A stretch of DNA of 64,000 nucleotides from assembly GCF_004368405.1 (NCBI RefSeq), contig NZ_SBJH01000004.1, positions 186,001 to 250,000 of the forward strand, written 5' to 3'. The notes under the pieces are model-generated. The model worked only from the letters and a program-made list of their open reading frames with translations. It did not search any database and was not told the origin of the DNA. Positions 38,330 through 49,700 of the stretch are shown piece after piece. The stretch's first letter is position 1. Every line of letters starts with the position of its first letter. Both the position numbers and the translations under genes were made by a program. The DNA comes from Olivibacter sp. XZL3 (GTDB taxonomy: Bacteria > Bacteroidota > Bacteroidia > Sphingobacteriales > Sphingobacteriaceae).

Positions 38330-40129
38330 TTACCAGCCCGGATTTTGCACAAGTAACCGTGCCCTGTCGATTTCACTTTGCGGTATGGGAAACAAGTAGT
38401 AATTGGGATGAAAGACCCGGCTCTCAAATGCGGTGCGTTGATAAAACTCGATATCCATCAGACTATTTCCCGCTGCAACGTTCAAGCCATAAAAAGGTCC
38501 TCTATCAGTTTCCATCGATATTTTCCACCGTCTGGTATCAAAGTAACGCAGCGTTTCAAAAGCCAGTTCCACACGTCTTTCCCTCCTAATCTTTTCACGC
38601 ATTACCTCTTGGCCTAACCCGGGTTCAATGCCTGGAATACCGGCCCGTTCCCTGATGAGGTTCAGGTACCTTAAAATATCCGGATTACCGGGATCATATT
38701 CGTTCAGCGCTTCTACATAATTGAGGTATACTTCTCCCAGACGAATCATCACATAGGGCCTTCTAACCTCTCTACCGATACGTGGATTTGCGTTTGGATG
38801 TACGAACTTCCGTACCATATAACCCGTTTTCGAGTAATTGTATTGACCCTCCATACCGTTATTACCGTACCGATGCATCTCAATTACCCGGTCGCCCTCT
38901 TCTCGGTTGATCCACAAGGATCCGCTGTATACGATCGAGGCATAAAAGCGTGGTTCGCGGTTCACGAACATATTATAGGTCCCCGCTAAGGTATAAGCGT
39001 CCGCTTCGTCGGAAAAGCCACTTTCTACATAACCCGACCCCGCTTCGTCTATTGATTTTCCATTCGCCATAAAGTAGGCATCTACCTGTTGCTGCGTTGC
39101 CCCCATGGCCGACCATCCGCCGGCAAAGCGAGGGGTATTCATTACATCCCATTCGCCGTAGTTCCAATCAGGCCGCATAAATATCTGCTCTACATTGAAT
39201 GGCACAATAAAAGCATTTTGGTAAGATAACATGGGATTTAACGAACCGTCCGCGTTGTACTCTCTATAGAGATCGAAGGCATTCAGGTCGATTACTGCTT
39301 TAGCGGCTTCCGCCGCTAATCGCCATTTTTCTATATCGTAGGACTGGTTATACAATACCGTTCCGTCCTGATTAGTAAAATTGGCAAAATCTGTGTTGCC
39401 ATTATTAAGCGGGCTGGCTGCATATAAAAGTAACCGCGCTTTCGCCGCCAAACACATGGCGCTGGTTGCCCTTCCCAAATCAGCGGCCGCATTGGCATGT
39501 CTCAAGGGCAATACGCTTGCCGCTTCATCAAACTCGCTCGCAATATAAGCCACGCACTCATCGTAAGGACTCCGTTCCAATTGTGCTTCCTCCATCGGGA
39601 TATCCGGTGGAATAATATCCCGTACGATCACCATGGGCCCGTATTGCCGCAAGATGCAGAAATAGAACCAGGCTCGTAAAAAACGGGCTTCGGCAGCATA
39701 TTGCTGGATGAGCTGCTGCCCATTGGGTAAACGGAGAATCTCCTCGTTCTCCCCAATATGTTCAATAAAATAAGTAGCAGAACGGATGCCGCGGTAATAG
39801 CCCGACCAAAACTCTGCGAGATTTGAATTGGCATCCCACATACCGATATTCATAAAGTGGGATGCGTGCCCATCCCAGTTATAGGTCATATCCGCTTCAT
39901 CAGCCGCACCTACCCAAGGGCTACCCGATGCCTGGTTGCCTTCGGTACGGATATTGGCATAGATATTAGCCAAATATTGCTCCGATTCGTACCTCCGTTT
40001 AAATACTTCTTCAATGGTTATGCGATCATCCGGTACCTGATCAAAAAAGTCTTGCTGACAGGCACTTATACATACGCCACCAAAAAGAAGCGTCAGAAAG
40101 AGATATTTATATTCTATTAAGCGTATCAT
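38330..40129 (-). CDS. RagB/SusD family nutrient-uptake lipoprotein, long form
   Basis: At 599 residues this is the longest SusD in the window. The lipobox is ISAC (Cys24), followed by QQDFFDQVPDDRITIEEVFKRRYESEQYLANIY across residues 25-57. Helices include AEARFLRAWFYFCILRQYGP. An extended middle region (about 290-420) with MFVNREPRFYASIVYSG and KTGYMVRKFVHPNAN is typical of the longer subgroup. The C-terminal RRERRVELAFETLRYFDTRRW block is intact. It partners the SusC at 40149-43196, 19 bp upstream. The next operon (site B) begins in the 154 bp after its stop; no clear terminator is visible between them. Confidence 0.93.
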   Translation of the reverse strand: MIRLIEYKYLFLTLLFGGVCISACQQDFFDQVPDDRITIEEVFKRRYESEQYLANIYANIRTEGNQASGSPWVGAADEADMTYNWDGHASHFMNIGMWDANSNLAEFWSGYYRGIRSATYFIEHIGENEEILRLPNGQQLIQQYAAEARFLRAWFYFCILRQYGPMVIVRDIIPPDIPMEEAQLERSPYDECVAYIASEFDEAASVLPLRHANAAADLGRATSAMCLAAKARLLLYAASPLNNGNTDFANFTNQDGTVLYNQSYDIEKWRLAAEAAKAVIDLNAFDLYREYNADGSLNPMLSYQNAFIVPFNVEQIFMRPDWNYGEWDVMNTPRFAGGWSAMGATQQQVDAYFMANGKSIDEAGSGYVESGFSDEADAYTLAGTYNMFVNREPRFYASIVYSGSLWINREEGDRVIEMHRYGNNGMEGQYNYSKTGYMVRKFVHPNANPRIGREVRRPYVMIRLGEVYLNYVEALNEYDPGNPDILRYLNLIRERAGIPGIEPGLGQEVMREKIRRERRVELAFETLRYFDTRRWKISMETDRGPFYGLNVAAGNSLMDIEFYQRTAFESRVFHPNYYLFPIPQSEIDRARLLVQNPGW

Positions 40130-40148
40130 ATGGTTTTATTAGTCGATG

Positions 40149-43100
40149 TTAAAAATTGACTTGCACTCCTAAGCTATAGGTTTTTAATTGCGGGTAAGTG
40201 GTTCCATTCCCATTTTCGATCTCTACATCCCATAGATCGAATTTACTGAATGTCAACAGATTAAAACCCTGAAAAAAAACGGTGGCATTCTTTAGCCCTA
40301 AGCGCTTGCTGAAGTTTTCATTTAGCGTATAACCGATGTCCAAGGTTTTCAACCGTAAGAAGCTCATATCCTGAATCCACCAAGAGCTAGTACGGTAATT
40401 CATGTTTTCATCCCCAAAGGTCAGTCTGGGATATAGCGGATCTGACACCGGACTATCCTCCGTCCAACGATCTTCAATAGCGGTTAATAGATTACCGCTG
40501 GAAACGCCTTGTGTAAAAGGTGTAAATCCTTGTCCATTGGTTACGATGTCTACATTGCCCGTACCCTGAAAAAAAGCGGCAAAGGAAAAACGTTTGTAAC
40601 TAAAGCCTAAACGCAAGCCGTAAACCAATTCCGGGATAGATCCATAGCCTATCGGCGCTTCATCATTGGCATCGATCAGCCCATCGTTGTTAAGGTCCCG
40701 GTATTTAATGTCTCCCGGCATTGTATTCCCGATCTGGGTAGCTGAGCCGGCAATTTCCTCCGCTGACGTAAAGAGCCCTTCAGCAATTAATCCAAAACGC
40801 TGACCAATGCGCTGCCCTTTCCGTTCCCGCCAAGGATAGTTCCAAGGTGGTAGATCGTCTTCAATCACTTTGTTGCGATTAAAGGTTACTGTACCCTGAA
40901 TATTCACCGTAAAATCTTGTGAAAGCTTCCCGTTGTAAGTCATGGAAGCATCCAAACCTCTATTCTCCGTTATCCCTAAATTACCATAGGGATTGTTGTA
41001 CAAACCAAAATAATAAGGAATTGCCGACCGTCTTAAGAAAGAGCCTTCACGCCTTTCATGGAAAAGATCAAACTGCACATTCAAATCGCCTTTTAAGACG
41101 TTTAGGTCGATCCCCAGATTGGTCTTCAGCGCCTTCTCCCAGGTTACATCTACTGCGTATTCGTCTATATCAATACCGCCTATGCTATTACCATATTGTT
41201 CGCCAAAAGTATAGCCACCGGCTCCTCCTCCAACAGTGGCAACATAAGCAAAACGCCTACCACCAATATCTGCGTTTCCCACCGTTCCTCTGGAGAAACG
41301 GATCTTCCCCAGCGGTATAGCACTTTTCAACGACTCAAAGAAAGGTTCTTCCGAAAACACCCAGCCCAAGCCTAGAGAAGGAAAAAAGCCGTAACGATTA
41401 CTTGGCAAGAAATTCTCGGACCCGTTATAACCAAAATTCAACTCTACCAAATACCGATTAGCGTAGTCGTAAGTCGTTCTTCCAGCGATCCCCCGATAAC
41501 GAAAAGGAAGCGAGTTAATCAAATCACCTGATTGGCTGTCGACGTAATCGCTTTGGTTAAACAAAATCATACCCGTTACATTATGATCGCCAAAACTGCG
41601 GTTATAATTAACGGCGGCTTCCGTATAAAAACGTCGGTTATTCTCCAGCTCACCACGTGAAAAGCCGAGATAGTTGCTTCCCACCCGTGTTTGATCAAAG
41701 GTCAAGTTTCCCTGCTCATCCCGTCCTGTAGCATAATAAGTGTCGGGATTTTTTCTTCTCAGCGCGGCATTTTGGTTGTAGTAGTCAAAAGCAAACATCC
41801 CATAAGCAGACAGACCGGAGGTGATAAAACTAAAATCCTGTGTAACTCGGATATTGGAGTTTACCCGATTCCGGGTACGGCTGTTATAACCGGATTGGGT
41901 AAGCATTAAATAACCATTCCCTCCTCTTAAATCAGCCAAGTAACCATTCGAGTACACTAAAGGAAACAAATTGGGTGGCGTTTCCATGCTTTTGGAAAAA
42001 ATTTCATTGGTTCCATAACCGGGATAGGTTCCATCCAAAATATAGCCCTGCACGCCGACGTCTACCTTTGTTGTCCCGGTAGCCTGTAAGGCAACGTTAC
42101 TGGTAAAGTTATAGCGATCGACCCCAATGCGCGAGTCGTAATTTTCCAATTCATCTCTCTTAAGCAAGCCTACCTCACTGTAGTATGCACCGGAAACATA
42201 GAAATTCGCGCGTTCACTACCACCTGTCAGATTTATATTTAGCCGTCTATTTCTACCAAAGTCATTGAATAAGGCCTCATTCCAATTTACATTCGGATAA
42301 ATATCAGGGTCGGTGCCATTCCTTGTTTGCCGAATAGCGTTTTCGCTATAAATCGGATTCCGGCCTCGGGTGGTGTTCGCTTCATTTGCCAACTGCATGA
42401 ACATAGGTGCGTCAACTAATTCCGGAATTTTTGTCAATTGAGTGGCGCCCTCGTTATAGCCGATCACCACATTGGTTTTTTGCACTTTTCCTTTTCGTGT
42501 ATTAATGAGCACTACGCCGTTGGCGCCACGCACGCCATAAACTGCCGTTGCTGAGGCGTCTTTCAAAATAGAAAAGCTTTCGATATCTTCCGGATCAACG
42601 TCTTCCATCGGTCGTTCCACGCCGTCTACCAATACCAAAGGATTACTGGAGCCCAAACTCGACCGACCTCGAATCCATAAATTAGCGTTATCATAACCTG
42701 GTTCTCCGCTTCGTTGTACGCCTACAATACCCGATAAACGTCCCGCTAGCACAGTCGACAGGTTCCGCACCGGCGTTTTTAACTCCGTAGGCCTTACGGT
42801 AGACTGTGCGCCAATACTGGAAATCTTCCGTTGCACACCAAATCCTACTACCACCACCTCCTCCAAACTACCCTCCTCAGGCTGTAAGGTGATATTCAAA
42901 GTGGTAGCCCCGTTAACAAAAATTTCACGAGGGAGATAGCCAACGTAAGACACTTGAAAAATAGCGTTTTCAAGAACATCAATCACGTATCTCCCCTGTT
43001 CGTTCGTAGTGGTTCCTAGATTCGCCGCATCTTTCACGCGTATAGAAGCTCCCGAAATGGCCGTCCCCGCACTATCCCGAACGGTTCCCGTAACCGTTAT

Positions 43101-43196
43101 CGTTTCTTGGGCACACACATTTGTCATCAAAAGCAAATGGCTGATCAAGACAATGAAAAAACACCTCACGGTCTTAACAGAACAAGAATTCATCAT
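40149..43196 (-). CDS. SusC/RagA family TonB-linked outer-membrane transporter
   Basis: The 1015-residue protein has a signal peptide ending TNVCAQ (about 30), the regulatory-like domain to about 107, a TonB-box region LEEVVVVGFGVQRK (about 111-124), and the plug with PLVLVDGVERPMEDVDP and FSILKDASATAVYGVRG. The barrel ends LKTYSLGVQVNF. It differs clearly in plug and barrel from the neighbouring SusC at 35131-38175, so the two pairs are not a recent duplication and may take different oligosaccharides. Its promoter carries AraC-type site A, and a perfect terminator separates it from the GH36 gene upstream. Confidence 0.95.
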   Translation of the reverse strand: MMNSCSVKTVRCFFIVLISHLLLMTNVCAQETITVTGTVRDSAGTAISGASIRVKDAANLGTTTNEQGRYVIDVLENAIFQVSYVGYLPREIFVNGATTLNITLQPEEGSLEEVVVVGFGVQRKISSIGAQSTVRPTELKTPVRNLSTVLAGRLSGIVGVQRSGEPGYDNANLWIRGRSSLGSSNPLVLVDGVERPMEDVDPEDIESFSILKDASATAVYGVRGANGVVLINTRKGKVQKTNVVIGYNEGATQLTKIPELVDAPMFMQLANEANTTRGRNPIYSENAIRQTRNGTDPDIYPNVNWNEALFNDFGRNRRLNINLTGGSERANFYVSGAYYSEVGLLKRDELENYDSRIGVDRYNFTSNVALQATGTTKVDVGVQGYILDGTYPGYGTNEIFSKSMETPPNLFPLVYSNGYLADLRGGNGYLMLTQSGYNSRTRNRVNSNIRVTQDFSFITSGLSAYGMFAFDYYNQNAALRRKNPDTYYATGRDEQGNLTFDQTRVGSNYLGFSRGELENNRRFYTEAAVNYNRSFGDHNVTGMILFNQSDYVDSQSGDLINSLPFRYRGIAGRTTYDYANRYLVELNFGYNGSENFLPSNRYGFFPSLGLGWVFSEEPFFESLKSAIPLGKIRFSRGTVGNADIGGRRFAYVATVGGGAGGYTFGEQYGNSIGGIDIDEYAVDVTWEKALKTNLGIDLNVLKGDLNVQFDLFHERREGSFLRRSAIPYYFGLYNNPYGNLGITENRGLDASMTYNGKLSQDFTVNIQGTVTFNRNKVIEDDLPPWNYPWRERKGQRIGQRFGLIAEGLFTSAEEIAGSATQIGNTMPGDIKYRDLNNDGLIDANDEAPIGYGSIPELVYGLRLGFSYKRFSFAAFFQGTGNVDIVTNGQGFTPFTQGVSSGNLLTAIEDRWTEDSPVSDPLYPRLTFGDENMNYRTSSWWIQDMSFLRLKTLDIGYTLNENFSKRLGLKNATVFFQGFNLLTFSKFDLWDVEIENGNGTTYPQLKTYSLGVQVNF

Positions 43197-43262
43197 TAAT
43201 TTATGGTTTAAAGGTTATGAAATCAGTTAAGCTTATTATTAGTTAAGTACCCGGTACGAGAA

Positions 43263-43318
43263 CAAAATTAGGGCATAGCCTAGCTGCAAAAAATGGACGA
43301 ATATTATAAAAAGATGGA
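43263..43318 (-). promoter_or_regulatory. Regulon site A: TCCAT-N16-TCCAT plus -7 box before susC
   Basis: On the minus strand TCCAT lies at 43318-43314 and 43297-43293, 21 bp apart. After 22 bp comes TAATTTTG (43270-43263), a perfect TAnnTTTG. The proximal half-site continues as TCCATTTTTTG and takes the place of the -33 element. susC starts 66 bp downstream. Confidence 0.8.
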
Positions 43319-43442
43319 TTATTGTACGAATATTGCGCGGCTTGAGACGCTTAATAAGTACACAGACTGGCGATTGTCAAAACGCAGCAAAATTGATTTT
43401 TAAATGATTACAGACGAAATTAAGCTATAATAAAAAGATAAT

Positions 43443-43480
43443 CCCGATAAGGAATGAAAAACTGTTCATTCCTTATCGGG
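43443..43480. terminator. Perfect 16-bp hairpin terminator after GH36
   Basis: CCCGATAAGGAATGAA (43443-43458) and its exact complement at 43465-43480 enclose a 6-base loop, 26 bp after the GH36 stop. It closes the DUF5107-galM-GH36 operon before the next promoter. Confidence 0.8.
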
Positions 43481-43506
43481 GTACTAATCTGTATAATTAA
43501 GTACTA

Positions 43507-45714
43507 TTACCTACTTTCCGATATTTTCAGAACAACGCTGGTTCGGTTAGTACTTAACTGCGGATTAAATCCGACTTTCATGAGGAAATCGCCGGAGTAT
43601 ACCGCTTGACTATTGATGGGCGACTGTTTTTGACCGTATAAATTGATTTCTTCTAAACGGTATTGTTTCTGGGGATCTAAACCTTGCAATTTAATAGGCA
43701 TCAGGGAACCTTTATTCTGCCGATAGTTTACTTGGTAATTGAACATCACCCCTTCGCTTTTATCTTCGTTCACATAGCAAATAGACGCGTAATCTTCGGA
43801 TTTTGGATCTGCCAGGCGATATTGGTCGCCCCGCCAGATAATAGGCTTCAGCTGGTTATAGTTTTTTATCGCTTCCTGGCAAAATGCTAACTCTTCTTCA
43901 GGCAATTCGCTCACAACAATATCGAACCCCAATTTACCCATCATCGCGACATCGACCTTAAACTTCATGGATTGCTTTCCCCAGTCTGTTACGTGGTTGG
44001 CACTAGCGATAGCGGGATAGAAGTAAGAGTACTCATATTGCATAAATATCCGCTCAAGCGGATCCGTATTATCGCTCGGCCAATATTCGGTAAAATAGGC
44101 GAGTGAGCCATAATCAACCCGACCGCCTCCGCCTGAACAAAGCATCATGGGGACCTTCGGGTATTTTTTACGGAACTTCGCTAACACTTTATACAAGCCA
44201 CGCACATAATCGACATAAAAATTACCCTGTTCTTTTAAATAAGGCGAATGTGCATTGTAAATCACGGCATTGCAATCCCATTTCACATAGGCCAATCCGG
44301 GATTCTTTACAAAGAGGTCATCAAGCGTTTTAAAGACGACGTCCTGTACTTCAGGATTTGACAAATCCAGCACTAATTGGTTCCGGAAATAATACTCCGG
44401 ACGATCGGCCTGCTTTACTACCCAATTTGGATGCTTTTCGTATAATTCGCTTTTAGGACTAACCATTTCAGGTTCCACCCAAATACCAAATTTCACTTCA
44501 TTACGCGACGCTTCCCTTACTAAGGAAATTAATCCATTGGGCAGTTTTTCTTTATTCTCTTCCCAATCACCCAAAGCGGATGTATCGGCATTGCGCGGGT
44601 ATTTATTGCCAAACCAGCCATCGTCCAATAAAAAGAGATCAACGCCCAATTTTTTGGTATCTTTCAATAGTGCGAACAGCTTATGCTCGTTAAAATCAAA
44701 ATAGGTTGCCTCCCAATTATTCAACAGTGTCAATCGATCGCCCTGGCCGTCCAGCAATTTATAGTTCCGCGCCCAATTATGTAAGTTTCTACTCGCTTTC
44801 CCCATCCCCTCATTCGAAAGGGTATATAAGAACTTGGGAGTAATGAAGTCCTCTTGGGCTTTCAGCACATAGGTGCTGGCATAATTATTCATGCCCGCCA
44901 GTATGCGTAAATTATCCTGTGGATCAAGTTCAAAGTCGATCTTAAAGTTACCGCTCCATTCGAGTCCGCCCAGTAAGACAGTGCCCTCATTTTCGCTAGA
45001 TGGTCGTCCTATAGAGAGCATGAAAGCAGAAGGCTGAAACAGGTTGGCCCGTGTGCCCAATTTGCTATCGATCGTCTTTATGCCATGGGTAAGCTTCGTT
45101 TCTTCAGCTTGCATTTCGGTGATCCAATCGCCGTGATAGTGCCTTAACCAAAAATCGTCCGCCTTCAAACTTAAATTCGCAGAGGCATATTTCGTAAGTT
45201 CCACCCGCCCCTTCTCTTGGTGCCGGATAACCGCCCATTGCTCAATAAGGTCTTCTGCCGAATACATGCGATAATACAGACTTACTTCAAATGGATACAC
45301 CGCGTCTTTTAAATCTACTTGTAATTCGGTAATGTTCTTGTCTATAGGCCGCTGTTCGTGCCGCACATACTTCAAATCGAGGGATTGATTACCATCCGCA
45401 TGGATCACGCTGATCGCCGGCTCCAATAAATTGCGCGCCCCCGATCCGGTGTAAGCTGCAGCATACATGCCGGTATAGTCTCCCGTTTGTTTATACATAC
45501 CTCGCAACAATTTGTATTCTTGTTGGTCACGAAGTTTTGGCCCTAAATAAGACATATTGAAATCCTTGTTCTCCTCCACTTGCAACACCAATGCCTGATG
45601 TTGGGTTTCCAGAACGATCTGCGCCTCCGTCTTCAGTTTCAACTCCTGTTGCTGTGCATACAGCGATGTACATCCAAAGGTGATAACGAATAATAGCATG
45701 AAAGCCTTCATCAT
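43507..45714 (-). CDS. GH36 alpha-galactosidase, exported
   Basis: The enzyme removes terminal alpha-linked galactose by a retaining mechanism. From the ATG at 45714 it has 735 residues and a signal peptide (MLLFVITFGCTSLYAQ). A Met at 45756 would add 14 residues and cannot be excluded. GH36 features appear in order: N-terminal beta-sandwich (to about 320), LLNNWEATYFDF, LFLLDDGWFG, GIWVEPEMVSP, nucleophile D480 in YVKWDCNAVI, and acid/base D548 in YWPSDNTDP after the CSGGGGRVDYG loop. It is the last gene of an operon with DUF5107-TPR and galM, and a strong terminator follows. Cleavage in the periplasm would supply galactose for the porter at 51247-52569. Confidence 0.95.
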   Translation of the reverse strand: MMKAFMLLFVITFGCTSLYAQQQELKLKTEAQIVLETQHQALVLQVEENKDFNMSYLGPKLRDQQEYKLLRGMYKQTGDYTGMYAAAYTGSGARNLLEPAISVIHADGNQSLDLKYVRHEQRPIDKNITELQVDLKDAVYPFEVSLYYRMYSAEDLIEQWAVIRHQEKGRVELTKYASANLSLKADDFWLRHYHGDWITEMQAEETKLTHGIKTIDSKLGTRANLFQPSAFMLSIGRPSSENEGTVLLGGLEWSGNFKIDFELDPQDNLRILAGMNNYASTYVLKAQEDFITPKFLYTLSNEGMGKASRNLHNWARNYKLLDGQGDRLTLLNNWEATYFDFNEHKLFALLKDTKKLGVDLFLLDDGWFGNKYPRNADTSALGDWEENKEKLPNGLISLVREASRNEVKFGIWVEPEMVSPKSELYEKHPNWVVKQADRPEYYFRNQLVLDLSNPEVQDVVFKTLDDLFVKNPGLAYVKWDCNAVIYNAHSPYLKEQGNFYVDYVRGLYKVLAKFRKKYPKVPMMLCSGGGGRVDYGSLAYFTEYWPSDNTDPLERIFMQYEYSYFYPAIASANHVTDWGKQSMKFKVDVAMMGKLGFDIVVSELPEEELAFCQEAIKNYNQLKPIIWRGDQYRLADPKSEDYASICYVNEDKSEGVMFNYQVNYRQNKGSLMPIKLQGLDPQKQYRLEEINLYGQKQSPINSQAVYSGDFLMKVGFNPQLSTNRTSVVLKISESR

Positions 45715-45830
45715 TATAGGTTGGTAAAATTTCCGGTTTACATTTAATAGTTTCATTGGTTAATTCATTTATGGAGACCGCTTAAATGGTTTTACAGATC
45801 GCCAAAATAGTAAAAAATCATGGCTGCCCC

Positions 45831-46787
45831 TTAAAAATTGGTGAAGCGGTAACAGATCTGTTGTTCATATAATTCATTTGGGTTTAATACCGTTGAAGGA
45901 AAAGCCGGCTGGTTGGGAGCGTCCGGATAATGTTGTGGCTCTAGGCATATGCCCTGAAAAGGTTGAAAGGCGCCAGCCAGAAAATTACCGAAATACACTT
46001 GCATACCCGGCTGCGTCCCACTTATTTCGAGCTGCCGGCCACTCTTCTGCTCCCTTAATTTAGCCATCAAACGCAGCTCCTGCAGAGATCCAAAAGCATA
46101 ATTCACGGTAACCACTTCTTCCATCACTTCCTTCACCAATGCCTCTTTTCGGAGATCAAACAAAGTGTTTTCCACCGAGCGGATTTCTCCTGTAGGGATG
46201 AAATGCGTGTCCATAGGCGTATATTGATCGGCGTAAATCTGTAAAGAATGCTCACCGGCCGTACCCTTGGCCGCTAAATTAAAATAACTATGATTGGAAA
46301 GATTGACAATGGTAGCCGCCTGGGAGGTAGCTTGATAAGTGATCCACAATTCATCCTCCTCTCCAAGTGCATAAACCAGGTTGACGGAAAGCGTTCCGGG
46401 GAACCCTTCCTCATTCGCTGGGCTACTATATTGTAATGTAACGCGTTGCTTAGAATATTCCAGTACCTGCCACAATTTTCGATTAAATCCAGAAAAGCCA
46501 CCATGCAGATGGTTATGGCCATCATGCTCGTTGACAGCTAACTGAATTTCCTTACCCTGCAAGTTAAATCGACCGTTTTTTATGCGATTGGCGTATCGAC
46601 CAAGGGTGGCGCCAATATAATGGTTGTCCTGCCTGTAATCTTCCAGGTTGGGATAAGATAACACCACGTTTGCAAAATGACCGCTCCTGTCCGCCACGTT
46701 TATGCCAGTGATGGTAGCCCCAAAATTACTGACGGCCACGCGCATGCCTCTTCTGTTTACTAGTACGTATTGCTTAATTCCACTCAT
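45831..46787 (-). CDS. galM: Aldose 1-epimerase (galactose mutarotase)
   Basis: The 318-residue protein interconverts the alpha and beta anomers of galactose or related aldoses. It has no signal peptide, so it acts in the cytoplasm. The catalytic histidine is in NLSNHSYFNL and the catalytic glutamate in GICLEPQHYPDAPN; substrate-binding GRYANRIKNGRF and HNHLHGGFSGF are intact. Its start overlaps the stop of the DUF5107-TPR gene by 4 bp (46784-46787), so the two are probably translated in a coupled way. GH36 follows after 116 bp with no terminator between. The pairing with two alpha-galactosidases points to galactose as the sugar. Confidence 0.92.
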   Translation of the reverse strand: MSGIKQYVLVNRRGMRVAVSNFGATITGINVADRSGHFANVVLSYPNLEDYRQDNHYIGATLGRYANRIKNGRFNLQGKEIQLAVNEHDGHNHLHGGFSGFNRKLWQVLEYSKQRVTLQYSSPANEEGFPGTLSVNLVYALGEEDELWITYQATSQAATIVNLSNHSYFNLAAKGTAGEHSLQIYADQYTPMDTHFIPTGEIRSVENTLFDLRKEALVKEVMEEVVTVNYAFGSLQELRLMAKLREQKSGRQLEISGTQPGMQVYFGNFLAGAFQPFQGICLEPQHYPDAPNQPAFPSTVLNPNELYEQQICYRFTNF

Positions 46788-49700
46788 AACTGAATTTCAA
46801 GCTCTTGTAAAAAAGGGATCATCCGAAGATGCACAAAAGCCCCCAAATGGCTGTTATTGAATGCCAATACTTCGTTCAAGCGATCAACAGCTTCCTCGTA
46901 CCGGCCAAAACCCAATGCTGCTAAGCCGACCATATAGTGGCAATGGATCCGATTTTTCCATGATAAGTCTTGATCGAAAACCAATAAATCTGGTAAAGAC
47001 ACCGCCATATAATCAATGTGGATCACATCTTCCATATGGGCGAAACCAAAATCGTATAAGCGCTGGAATATTTGCCCGGCCCGTGCGGGTTGCCTGAGCT
47101 TTGACCAAGCCAAACCTTGATAAAAAATCTTGTCGGGCTGCGGATCATTATAAAAAATGGCCTGCACAGGTTCCGAATCACCTTGAGTTGCTAACTCAAA
47201 ATAATGCTTGGCTTTGCCGCTATTTCCCATTCGTTCATAGGTGAGGCCCAATAGATAATGGATATCATTCTCCGGAGCATTCGGCAGTTTCCCTTCTCCC
47301 AAATGATGCGGATAGCTCTCCAAAGCGTGAAGCAAGTGCAAGGCTCTTAAATAATCCGCTTGCATCAAGGACTCTTTTGCCAATTCCTGTCCGGCCAATA
47401 AATACTGATTGGTAACCTTCCCCTCGCCTCCTTCCCAGGGATGAAACTTATGCCGTGCGAGAAGATCAAAAGCTTCGGCGAAGCTGCCTTGTAGATTCAA
47501 TAAAGTGATTTTTTCGAGATAGAGATCATCCCGCTCAGCCAGCAAATCAGGATATTGATTGAGCAGCGCCAACCTTGTTTCAGGCGTCACCTGCTGCAAC
47601 TTATAGAGTTGATCTAGCTCCATGAGCACCCGGGCGTCTGATTTATCCAAGTAAAAGGCTTCTTCCATGGTCCGCATCGCTTTTGCAAAATCCTTTTGTT
47701 GATTATAGTAGGCCAGCGCTAGGTTACGTTTAACGGTTGGGAATGTAGGATCCAAGGATGCCGCAGTCTCCCAAGCCTCAATAGCACGCTGATGCACTCG
47801 TTTATCATACCAATAATTCCCAACATAATAGTAGGCTCTCGCGTCCGAAGGGCGACGCTGTACGGCCTGCTGCAAGGCCAACATATCCTCGATCCGATTC
47901 GGAAAACAATAATCCGGCGAACAGCTATTGGCTATATGAAAATATTTATCGGCTTCTTCCCGCTGACCCGCAAGGTCAGCGATATACCCCAAATGATAGT
48001 AAAGCAAGGGCGTAATATTTCCATTGCATTCATCCTTTAAAAAATTCAGCAAAACGCTAGCTTCCTGATAACAACCAGCCTCCACATAGTCCAAAGCGTA
48101 TTCAATACCGGTAGCCACCTTATCTTGAATGAAGGAAAGTAAATAATTCTTGTTGTTTTCTGCAATAAGCTGCTCGGCCAGTTCCAAGTTCATTAGGTAT
48201 CTTTCGAACTGAGCACCATAATTGAAGGCATCGTCGAACAAAATTTCCTCGGCCAGTAATAAACCATCCCGGTACCACCCCAACTTGCGCAGGATAATCA
48301 GCTTGAGGTGCAACGCTTGCCCGCTTTGCGCATTACGTGTCAAGGAGGCGTTGATGTGCTCCAATGCTAATGCATACTGGCTGCGCAGCACATCAATCCG
48401 GGCCAACATCAAATAGGCACTGTCTTTCCATGCGGCGCTCCAAACCGCTTTATAAAAGTATTCGTAGGCCTCTTTTACAAGCCCTTTTAGCTTAAGGGTC
48501 AATCCTAAATTATACAGCACTTCGCTATCATATGGATTGGTATTACGCATAAAAAGGCGCTCCAAAGCGCTTCGGAAATGCGTTTCTGCCTGATCGAAAA
48601 CACCTCTTCTCAACCACCACAAACCCAAGGCATTATTGTTTCGGATATCGCCTTTGTCCCTTTTCAGCGCTTCCCGATAATAGGCAGTCGGATCAAAAGT
48701 AGCATGGCGATATTGTTCCAGGTGTAAACCGTGAAGGTAAAGCTCTTCGGTACTCGCTATTTCCTGTGGTAGTGGCGCCGGTGTAGCGGGTGGCGGCAGT
48801 TCTTTTTCCTGTAGCTCCTGAGGCTGATAATCGATTAGTAAACGACCCTCTCTATCCCAAACGGAGAGCACATACTCATGTAAACGGGCGTTCGCAGCGT
48901 TCGGCATTTCATGTAAGAAAACCGAGGTGGGCGACAATGTCAAGCTTTTCTTATAGTAAGTCTGTCCGCCTTTCGTCAGTTCGATCGTGGCATCTTCAAA
49001 AATACCGGTGGCATAGATTCCCATACTTAAAAGCTGTTCATCTCGCAGATCCAAGTGAACGGCAACGTCTTTGTTTGCGTTTTTCACCACCCCGATTTTA
49101 CTATAGGGCATAAAATATTGCACGAACGACTTATTTTCGTTGGGCTGCAACCAAGAAAAATCCGGTTGATTATCAGTATATGCTCCCGTCATCAATTCAA
49201 TATAAGGTCCATCTTCATCGGTGAGATTGCGATCCCAAGCCTGTCCGAAATCGCCATTCCCCCAAGTCCACTGCTTTTTTCCAGGTACCGTATAATGATT
49301 GGCTACATGTAACATACCGGCCTCGCTATCATGCTCATAGCCTCCCATGAAATCATATTGCGATCCTACCGCCATAAAAGAGGTAGGCACCGGAATGTTC
49401 TTATAGCGCGAGATATCTGTTCCCGGAGAATAATCCATTTTATAATAAGTACCCTTGGCAATCGGAAAGGAAGATACATCGCGCTTTCCATGGTCGAATA
49501 CCGCATGCACGTCGGGCGGAAAAACAGATTGATAATGCTCGTTTACCTTCACCGCAGGATTTGCCCACCATAAAAAGGTTTGCGGAAAGAAAGTTCTGTT
49601 GGATAACCGTGCAGTTATTTCCAAATAAGCTTTGTCAGGATACAAGGTAAAACCCGCCATTCCCTTGGTTCGGAACATGATTTCAACCTCATTTACCCAT

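Larger units (their letters stand above)
43197..43506. other. Intergenic region between GH36 and susC
   Basis: About 310 bp without a gene. It contains the GH36 terminator (43443-43480) and operator/promoter site A (43263-43318). ACGAATATT also occurs twice, at 43297-43305 and 43326-43334, the second copy beyond the distal half-site; this may be an extra contact or chance. I see nothing else. Confidence 0.6.

Noticed and set aside
35131-43196. Recent tandem duplication of a susC-susD unit
   Set aside because: The two SusC proteins differ in TonB-box region, plug and barrel, and the SusDs differ in length by 85 residues. Only the promoters share sequence.
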